5,469 nucleotides of DNA from Deltaproteobacteria bacterium (GTDB lineage: Bacteria; Desulfobacterota; Desulfobacteria; Desulfobacterales; JAFDCJ01), in the NCBI GenBank assembly GCA_024277475.1, contig JAJRVC010000153.1, positions 1 to 5,469 on the forward strand. The letters run 5' to 3'. Position 1 is the stretch's first letter; each line of letters opens with the position of its first letter. Of the stretch, positions 1 through 5,202 are shown piece by piece. Position numbers and translations under genes: made by a program. The notes under the pieces were generated by a model. It saw only the letters and a list, made by a program, of their open reading frames with translations. It ran no database searches and had not been told where the DNA came from.

Positions 1-2282
1 AGCGCTTTCCATACTGAAAACTGTGGATCATGAAACTGAGCAAAAGTTAGGGTGTCATTTTGTATCAAAATGGAGTCCTGTATTTCTGTATAAACATTCT
101 GCCAGCCTGACTCTAAATGATAAAGCCGTAGTTGATTCGCAACCTCCTGGAGTCGTTTTTGCCATTCCCGCGTTGTAAGTTGCTTCGAAATACGCAGATC
201 TTCAAGCTGAGCGGACGTTCCATCAAATACGGCCAGAAAATCGCGGACATCCTTTAACTTAAGTGCAAACGTCTTCATACGACCGGTCAGATCGATCAGG
301 CTGGAGTATCCCAAGGGGTCTAACAAAAGAAGCACGTCCCGGGAAAGATGGGCACGAAACAACCGGCCGAAAGGGTTTTCCTGAAAAAGCAAGCTGGTCT
401 CCTTGTACTTCCCGCCCTCAGAGGAGAGTTTCTGAAGTTCTTCAATTGTCCATTGACACCCCTCACTTTCTCCAAAGAACAGGGCTAGATCCAGGCTACG
501 CATAAGATCTGTAACCGCAGGTTGATTCGGCGACAAGCCTTGCGGCAGGACGTTCTCGGGAACTTTCTCTAAATGCTGTTTATATGTGCGAACCGAAAAA
601 TTTATCTTAGATATCCAATAATCCTCCAGACACAGGTAATCGATATCCGTACTCAGAAACGTTTCGATTGCCTCCTCGGGTGTCTCCACGATAGGCTGAC
701 CAGCCACGTTGAAGCTTGTATTGAGTAGAACCGGTGGTCCGCTCCGCAATGCGGACAGCGTACGACATACCTTGTAGAAATAGGGATTGTCTTCCCGGGT
801 CACGGTCTGCACTCGACCGGTACCATCATAGTGGGTAATTGCGGGCATCTGTGTCTGATACTCTGATTTGATCTCCGAAACCAAAAGCATGAACGGAGAG
901 GGGGCATTCTGCTCGAAAACAATCGAAAGGTCTTCCTCGGGAATGACGGGTGCAAAGGGTCGGAAGGACTCGCGGAACTTGACGCGAGCGTTTACTACGT
1001 CTTTCATATGGGCAAAAGAGGGATCCGCGAGGATCGACCGGTTACCGAGGGCTCGCGGTCCGTATTCCGATCCGCCTTCGAACCGTGCAACAATATGCCC
1101 ACGTGAAAGTGACTTTGCGGTCTTTTCAATAACCTGGTCGGACGTTAGGCTCTGGACGTTTATACGGTCATTAAATGCGTCAATGGCGCACTCTATCTGT
1201 TCGGGGTAATATTGACACCCCAGCGATGCCGTGCGCAGGGGGGTTGCGGTTCTCGACGGACGCTCTTGTGTTGCATATGCCCAAAGTGCGCATCCTGCTG
1301 CAATACCCCCGTAACCAGCTGCGGGGAAGATAAAAATATCTTCCAGATTAAGGCCGCGCAGTATCTTATAGTTTGCTACGGAATTTAAAGCCACTCCTCC
1401 TGCCAGACAGACCTTGCGAATGCCCGTTTCGCGTACGGCCAGTCCCACGATGTGGAGCAGGGCCTCCTCCAGCTCCTTCTGTACCTTCCAGGCCAGATCG
1501 ATCAAGTACGGCCGCAAATACGGCTTTCCTGATCCTGTATCATACCGCTTTTCGAGCGCCACAATTTCCAAAAAAATGTCATATGCGGAAATATCAAGAC
1601 TGTAGTTGTTCTCCCTCATGCGAATCCATCTCTGCCAGTGCGCTTGGTTGCCTCCGTATGGTGCTAACCCCATTAGTTTGCCCGCTTCCGGCACTGTAAT
1701 CGACTGCCCTATCTTGGTCACAAAACCCGCCTTTCGTGCCACGTATTCGTATATTGATCCAAGAGTCGCAAGCCATGCGGTATGTGTGGTTACCTTCTCG
1801 CTATGAACCACAGACAGGTTCGTCCCGTCAGCCCGGTACACAGTGTATGATTCCGTCAAGCGGTCCGTTGTGGTGGAACCAGTCGCATCCACAACGAGGA
1901 TCAACGCTTTCTCAAAACCGGACGGCCAATATGCCGTATACGCATGGGCGAGATGATGGCTTGATATTTCGAGCACCCGGCTGCCGAGTTCAGACGGAAG
2001 ATTCCGCCTGAGAATATCAGCCGAATGATCTATTCCCGGCATGTTTGCGGTTATGGATGCCACCTCCAATAAGCCGATGCCGCAGCTCTTCAGGCAGTAC
2101 TGAATCGCTTCGTTCGGGAGCTGGATTTGGGACGGATCGTCAATCGCTTGCAAGAGCAACCCTATGCTGTTCTTGTGCCGATCCAAGCGTTCCTGATGAA
2201 TTGCGGCGATAATTTCTCCATCGCGTATGATCGCGGCAGAGCGATCATGCCCGAGATTAATACCAAGATGATACCATGACAT
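1..2282 (-). CDS. NodU/CmcH/TobZ-family O-carbamoyltransferase with C-terminal extension (3' end outside window)
   Basis: An unbroken frame runs leftward from ATG at 2282-2280 for 760 codons to the window edge, with no stop. The family transfers carbamoyl from carbamoyl phosphate, via carbamoyl-AMP, to hydroxyls of antibiotics, Nod factors or sugars in the cytoplasm. Visible motifs are: N-terminal GINLGHDRSAA (7-17); HHLAHA (109-114), the Kae1-like metal site; EAGKLMGLAPYG (199-210); LAGGVALN (293-300); then the C-terminal YrdC-like part with EYGPRALGNRSILADP (406-421), VKFRESFRPFAP (434-445), THYDGTGRVQTV (483-494) and LLNTSFNVAGQPIV (519-532). The family core normally ends near residue 560-600. 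Here at least 200 further residues follow, which I do not recognise. Residue 324 is Tyr in PAAGYGG, where relatives have the metal-ligand Asp of PAAGDAG. The start is supported by AAGGGGG eight bases upstream. Codon use is clearly GC-richer than in the genes to the right. Family assignment is secure; the substrate is unknown. Confidence 0.95.
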   Translation of the reverse strand, partial: MSWYHLGINLGHDRSAAIIRDGEIIAAIHQERLDRHKNSIGLLLQAIDDPSQIQLPNEAIQYCLKSCGIGLLEVASITANMPGIDHSADILRRNLPSELGSRVLEISSHHLAHAYTAYWPSGFEKALILVVDATGSTTTDRLTESYTVYRADGTNLSVVHSEKVTTHTAWLATLGSIYEYVARKAGFVTKIGQSITVPEAGKLMGLAPYGGNQAHWQRWIRMRENNYSLDISAYDIFLEIVALEKRYDTGSGKPYLRPYLIDLAWKVQKELEEALLHIVGLAVRETGIRKVCLAGGVALNSVANYKILRGLNLEDIFIFPAAGYGGIAAGCALWAYATQERPSRTATPLRTASLGCQYYPEQIECAIDAFNDRINVQSLTSDQVIEKTAKSLSRGHIVARFEGGSEYGPRALGNRSILADPSFAHMKDVVNARVKFRESFRPFAPVIPEEDLSIVFEQNAPSPFMLLVSEIKSEYQTQMPAITHYDGTGRVQTVTREDNPYFYKVCRTLSALRSGPPVLLNTSFNVAGQPIVETPEEAIETFLSTDIDYLCLEDYWISKINFSVRTYKQHLEKVPENVLPQGLSPNQPAVTDLMRSLDLALFFGESEGCQWTIEELQKLSSEGGKYKETSLLFQENPFGRLFRAHLSRDVLLLLDPLGYSSLIDLTGRMKTFALKLKDVRDFLAVFDGTSAQLEDLRISKQLTTREWQKRLQEVANQLRLYHLESGWQNVYTEIQDSILIQNDTLTFAQFHDPQFSVWKA

Positions 2283-2290
2283 TAAGCTTA

Positions 2291-2297
2291 CCCCCTT
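2291..2297 (-). promoter_or_regulatory. Ribosome binding site of the carbamoyltransferase
   Basis: On the minus strand AAGGGGG stands eight bases before ATG 2282-2280. This G-rich Shine-Dalgarno fixes the start. I see no convincing -35/-10 pair for this gene between 2298 and 2354; its promoter may lie beyond the inserted element to the right. Confidence 0.7.
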
Positions 2298-2354
2298 TTT
2301 AGAAAACGCATCTTTGTAAATATTGATGTACATTACACAAATGTATTTCGATTT

Positions 2355-2634
2355 AATTTCAGAACTCCTTACTTAGTAACGTGGTCTTTTTTGTTGTTTT
2401 GCGTAAATACGGGCTGTTAGGTCAGTTGTCACAAGATTAGATATGGAAACCAAAGGCGACACCTGTGTCAGCTTTTGGTGTCACTACGTTTTCCTGTCGT
2501 TCCGCCAAACCCTTTAGTACCAAGGTGTGCCGGCTGGTATAAAAAGTTTTCCTGACACCAAAAAATTGAAAGCCCATATTTTAGACAACAAAAGGTGTCA
2601 AACTAGTTTCCCACAAGTAAGGAGTTCTGAATTT
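2355..2634. mobile_element. MITE-like element, 270 bp, with terminal inverted repeats and AATTT target duplication
   Basis: The element occupies 2360-2629. Its ends are perfect 15-bp inverted repeats: CAGAACTCCTTACTT (2360-2374) and AAGTAAGGAGTTCTG (2615-2629). It is flanked by direct AATTT copies at 2355-2359 and 2630-2634, as expected of a 5-bp target-site duplication. Weaker inverted similarity continues inward: TTTTGTTGT at 2389-2397 against ACAACAAAA at 2585-2593. The interior also has TTTTGGTGTCA (2473-2483) inverted against TGACACCAAAA (2553-2563), and GACACCT (2458-2464) against AGGTGTC (2593-2599). No transposase or other gene fits inside, so it would be non-autonomous and moved in trans. 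It lies between the lux box and the carbamoyltransferase start. Repeats and duplication are seen directly; the mobile nature is inferred. I do not recognise the parent insertion-sequence family. Confidence 0.75.
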
Positions 2635-2640
2635 ACAGTA

Positions 2641-2665
2641 GCATAAACCTGTATTAGGCTTATGC
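2641..2665. repeat. Small imperfect hairpin abutting the lux box
   Basis: GCATAA (2641-2646) pairs with TTATGC (2660-2665), and inside it CCT (2648-2650) pairs with AGG (2656-2658) around a GTATT loop. It shares two bases with the next palindrome. It also contains ACCTGT (2647-2652), the same half-site as the lux box and in the same orientation, 19 bases upstream of it. No T-run follows, so it is not a typical terminator. It could be an auxiliary binding site or chance. Confidence 0.35.
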
Positions 2666-2685
2666 ACCTGTCAAAAATGACAGGT
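2666..2685. promoter_or_regulatory. lux box (LuxR-family operator)
   Basis: The 20-mer ACCTGTCAAAAATGACAGGT has half-sites ACCTGT and ACAGGT with an eight-base centre. Length and both half-sites equal those of the Vibrio fischeri lux box (ACCTGTAGGATCGTACAGGT, from memory). The palindrome extends to a perfect 10-bp inverted repeat with an AAAA centre (2664-2687). A LuxR-type protein with sensor and DNA-binding domains is encoded nearby at 4332-5084, and the box lies between two divergent genes. The site is seen in sequence; binding by this particular LuxR is inferred. Confidence 0.8.
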
Positions 2686-2706
2686 GCCTCGCAACATACA
2701 TATAGA
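2677..2706 (+). promoter_or_regulatory. Candidate LuxR-activated sigma-70 promoter for the PurF-like gene
   Basis: ATGACA (2677-2682, five of six to TTGACA) overlaps the right half of the lux box. After an 18-base spacer comes TATAGA (2701-2706, four of six to TATAAT). A lux box overlapping the -35 and centred near -40 is the classic arrangement for LuxR activation. The transcript would start near 2713 and carry a leader of about 200 bases through the palindrome at 2728-2826 before the ATG at 2911. The weak -10 fits an activator-dependent promoter. Confidence 0.5.
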
Positions 2707-2727
2707 GTAACTTAATCATGTAACAAT

Positions 2728-2826
2728 GATGGATTCGTAAAAAGTCCCAAATGCGGATTTTTCGTCTCGTAACTCGTTGTTTTAGTGTCGCCGATTTTGA
2801 AAATTTTGACTTTTTACGAGACCATC
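2728..2826. repeat. 99-bp inverted-repeat element (MITE/REP-like)
   Basis: The 19-base arms 2728-2746 and 2808-2826 are reverse complements at 17 of 19 positions, including a perfect 12-bp core TCGTAAAAAGTC / GACTTTTTACGA. They enclose about 61 bases with no gene. It lies between the lux-box promoter and the PurF-like start, so it would be transcribed in the leader and could fold there. It resembles short palindromic intergenic repeats that I associate loosely with deltaproteobacterial genomes; that is memory, not a search. I find no clear target-site duplication. The arms also contain TTGACT (2806-2811), a possible -35, but no good partner -10. Confidence 0.6.
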
Positions 2827-2897
2827 AATAATGTGATTAGAAACTATAAACGAACAGTAAGGTTTTTTGCTCTGAATGAGTATTTTGGAATATAGTA

Positions 2898-2904
2898 AAA
2901 GGAA
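2898..2904 (+). promoter_or_regulatory. Ribosome binding site of the PurF-like gene
   Basis: AAAGGAA, with core AAGGA at 2899-2903, stands seven bases before ATG 2911. It fixes the start so that Met is followed at once by the catalytic Cys2, as required in this enzyme class. Confidence 0.75.
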
Positions 2905-2910
2905 ATTTTT

Positions 2911-4269
2911 ATGTGCGGAATAGCTGGAATTTATTCGAGAGTGCCAACTACCATGGTGCCGGCCCTTCATGACATGATGGTCATGCTCCAGCATCGTGGC
3001 AATGAGGCAGCAGGAGCCATATTTTATGATGGTGACAAAGATTGGACTTATGAACGAAGTTTATCCGAAACTGGCAATTCTGTTGCGCATTTTTTCAAGA
3101 AATTAAAACGAAAGGACTTGAAAAGTACCTTGGCTGGGGCACATACCAGATATTCGACTGCTGGAAAAGCAGACAAAATAGAAAATGTTCAGCCTCTTTT
3201 TATTAAAACAAAATATGGACCGGTAGCTATAGTCCATAATGGAACTCTTGTTCGTGCTCCCATGATAAAAAATGACCTCGAACAAAATGGGGAATACTTC
3301 GCGAGCGATTCGGATACAGAGGTGATTCTCAAACTTATCAATCAATCGAAAAAAGGGAAATTGATCGATGCTGTAATTGAAAGTCTGGAGACTGTTATCG
3401 GATCTTTTTCCGTTTTAATCTTCTGTGAGGAAGGTATAATTGCAGCCAGAGATCCGTTTGGGTTCAGGCCATTGTCCATCGCTGAATTCGACACAGGTTA
3501 TGTGCTTGCTTCGGAAACCTGTGCCTTCGATCCACTAAGGCAGCAAATGAATATAATGTTTTTGAGGGACGTGAAACCGGGGGAAATCATCATGATCAAC
3601 AAGCATGGTTTAACCACCTTGATGCAACTCCAAGTGAAGAAGATGGCGCAATGTATTTTTGAGTTGATCTATTTTTCGCGGCCGGATTCAACCGTTTTCG
3701 GTCGGTCGGTCGATGAGTTTCGGGAGCTTTGCGGCGTGAAACATGCCGAAGAACATCCTCTCGAATTAGATTGTGTCATCGGCGTGCCTGATTCGGCCAA
3801 CTTCTTCGCTGACGGACGGGCCAAGGGCCTTTCGATTTCCAGCGAGAGGGCGCTCATGAGGAACCACGCTTCAGGCAGAACTTTCATTGACCCCAATCAA
3901 AATAACCGGTGTAGAAATGTCAGACTGAAGCTGAATCCCATTTCAAGGAGAATTAAAGATAAGCGAATAGATGTTTGCGATGATTCTCTTGTCAGGGGAA
4001 ATACCATAAAGAGCGTGATTAATATGATTAAAGAATGCGATCCGGAATCTGTTTCAATTTCTATTGGCTCGCCACCATTCAGATATCCTTGTCTTTATGG
4101 AATTGATACTCCTGACAAAAGGGATCTGATCGCCGCCCAAACGACAATCGAAAAAATAGCAGGCATTCTTGATGTTGATCAACTGAATTATTTGTCCATC
4201 GAAAGCCTTAAGGAAATAGGAGGACCAAATTTCTGTTATGCCTGCTTTGATGGGAACTATCCACTTTAA
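2911..4269 (+). CDS. Amidophosphoribosyltransferase (PurF)-like protein, probably a specialised paralogue
   Basis: The protein has 452 residues against roughly 470-505 for typical PurF. PurF makes 5-phosphoribosylamine from glutamine and PRPP, the first step of purine synthesis. The N-terminal class II glutaminase domain begins MCGIAGIYS, with nucleophile Cys2 exposed once Met is removed and no propeptide. It also has HTRYSTAG (78-85), HNG (109-111) and SDTE (134-137). The PRTase domain has GRTFI (322-326), VRLKLNP (337-343) and the PRPP loop DDSLVRGNT (357-365). All four cysteines matching the Bacillus-type 4Fe-4S ligands are present (248, 394, 442, 445). Oddities: HRGNEAAG replaces the usual HRGQES/DAG; Ala320 stands where the RNHYxGRTFI motif has Tyr; the PRPP loop has Asn364 for Thr; and GC content jumps in bases 3661-3900. 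No other purine gene is nearby, while a carbamoyltransferase, lux box and luxR are. The fold is certain; its role in secondary metabolism is inferred. It could still be a divergent purF. Confidence 0.92.
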   Translation: MCGIAGIYSRVPTTMVPALHDMMVMLQHRGNEAAGAIFYDGDKDWTYERSLSETGNSVAHFFKKLKRKDLKSTLAGAHTRYSTAGKADKIENVQPLFIKTKYGPVAIVHNGTLVRAPMIKNDLEQNGEYFASDSDTEVILKLINQSKKGKLIDAVIESLETVIGSFSVLIFCEEGIIAARDPFGFRPLSIAEFDTGYVLASETCAFDPLRQQMNIMFLRDVKPGEIIMINKHGLTTLMQLQVKKMAQCIFELIYFSRPDSTVFGRSVDEFRELCGVKHAEEHPLELDCVIGVPDSANFFADGRAKGLSISSERALMRNHASGRTFIDPNQNNRCRNVRLKLNPISRRIKDKRIDVCDDSLVRGNTIKSVINMIKECDPESVSISIGSPPFRYPCLYGIDTPDKRDLIAAQTTIEKIAGILDVDQLNYLSIESLKEIGGPNFCYACFDGNYPL

Positions 4270-4331
4270 GCATAGCCCCGAAATTACAGGTAAGGCACTA
4301 ATTTAGACTGATAATACTCAACCAAAATCGA
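4270..4331. other. Short convergent intergenic gap
   Basis: Sixty-two bases separate the stop codons of the PurF-like gene and the oppositely oriented luxR gene. I see no hairpin followed by a T-run on either strand, so no intrinsic terminator can be called. Confidence 0.5.
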
Positions 4332-5084
4332 TCATTCAATATCAATCAATCCCATCTGAATAGCATTTGCAACAGCTTGTGGTCTGGTCACGGCATCAAG
4401 CTTTTTCATGATATTAGCGATATGAAAATTTACCGTCCTCTCACTTATACCGATGATTATAGAAATGTCCCATGATCTCTTACCTTGTTTTATCCAGTTA
4501 AGTACTTCAACTTCTTTTTTTGAAAGCTGTGCCGCATATTTTACCTCTGGCTGTCCCGCAATTCGACAAAGAGCTTGATGCAGATGAGGAATAATTTGAG
4601 TTAATATTATCTCTACATGACGATGAAATGCTATAGTTTTACAGGACACAGAGGAGTTACAGGATATAGAGAAAAGGCTTCCTTGAGTTCCTTTAAGACT
4701 CTTTATTCCATGTGAATAACCATCTTTAAGGCCAAAATTATTTTTAAGCGATAAGAACTCCAATGGCAGAATATTTGTTTTGTAGGTATCAGTCCAATAC
4801 TGTATTTGAAATTTAGTAAAATTATTTATAAAAACAGAATCTATTTTGTAATATTTTTTACTTAAGTATATTTCAAACCACTTATCAGGGAATGAGCTGT
4901 TAACAACATTATAAGATCTTACAGCACCATTAAAATCCAATTTAGCAAGTCCGCCAGCCGCAAAGTCAAAAGGAATCAGACAACCCAGTTTACCAATGAG
5001 TTTATTAAACTTATCTTCTGCGTTGCAATAACAACTTGAATATATTAATTCCAAAAGACAGATTGCATCGTTTTTAGAAAGCAT
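4332..5084 (-). CDS. LuxR-family transcriptional regulator with autoinducer-binding domain
   Basis: The protein has 250 residues, the usual LuxR/TraR size. The N-terminal sensor keeps most acyl-HSL pocket residues by spacing: Trp69, Tyr73, Asp82, Trp97 and Gly122, matching TraR W57, Y61, D70, W85 and G113. Ser83 replaces the usual Pro after the Asp. The C-terminal helix-turn-helix spans about 187-247: LSKKEVEVLNWIKQGK, then SWDISIIIGISERTVNFHI, then NIMKKLDAVTRPQAVANAI. Hence it is probably a cytoplasmic, ligand-responsive DNA-binding activator. An in-frame TGA lies five codons upstream of ATG 5084-5082, so this is the only good start. The nearest Shine-Dalgarno-like GGAG is about 15 bases away, so translation may be weak. 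No luxI synthase is in the window, so it is either an orphan or paired outside. It is much AT-richer than the other genes, suggesting separate acquisition. Its likely target is the lux box at 2666-2685. Confidence 0.93.
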   Translation of the reverse strand: MLSKNDAICLLELIYSSCYCNAEDKFNKLIGKLGCLIPFDFAAGGLAKLDFNGAVRSYNVVNSSFPDKWFEIYLSKKYYKIDSVFINNFTKFQIQYWTDTYKTNILPLEFLSLKNNFGLKDGYSHGIKSLKGTQGSLFSISCNSSVSCKTIAFHRHVEIILTQIIPHLHQALCRIAGQPEVKYAAQLSKKEVEVLNWIKQGKRSWDISIIIGISERTVNFHIANIMKKLDAVTRPQAVANAIQMGLIDIE

Positions 5085-5158
5085 TTTAAAATTATCTCAC
5101 TCCAGGAAAACACCTCTTTTTCTATATGAGCCAATATATGACCCAAGTCCGGGAAATT

Positions 5159-5202
5159 TATTAGGGGACATTATGTTTTAGATAAAATGTGGTCCCCTAA
5201 TA
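5159..5202. repeat. 44-base near-perfect palindrome (REP-like)
   Basis: TATTAGGGGAC (5159-5169) is the exact reverse complement of GTCCCCTAATA (5192-5202). Inside, TTTTA (5176-5180) pairs with TAAAA (5183-5187) across a two-base GA loop, leaving only a short mismatched stretch. The structure lies 74 bases upstream of the luxR start. No T-run follows on either strand, so a terminator is unlikely. It resembles REP elements or an insertion-sequence end with GGGGAC termini. It could also act as an operator or insulator for luxR. Confidence 0.6.

Noticed and set aside
453..1225. TTGACACCCC-like strings inside the carbamoyltransferase resembling the MITE motif
   Set aside because: They are ordinary coding sequence, isolated and without inverted partners.
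263..2011. Plus-strand open frames at 263-505, 868-1209, 1373-1699, 1606-1806 and 1736-2011
   Set aside because: They lie opposite the well-supported carbamoyltransferase frame and have no family motifs or ribosome binding sites.
2664..2687. Hairpin as an intrinsic terminator
   Set aside because: No T-run follows on either strand, and the palindrome matches the lux box exactly in length and half-sites.
2782..2994. Minus-strand 70-residue frame overlapping the PurF-like start
   Set aside because: It is antisense to a certain gene and runs into the palindromic repeat; no motif.
3103..3896. Minus-strand frames at 3103-3345 and 3669-3896
   Set aside because: Shadows of the PurF-like gene in antisense, without motifs.
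5085..5158. A lux box in front of luxR for autoregulation
   Set aside because: No 20-base dyad with CTG/CAG half-sites is present in this stretch.
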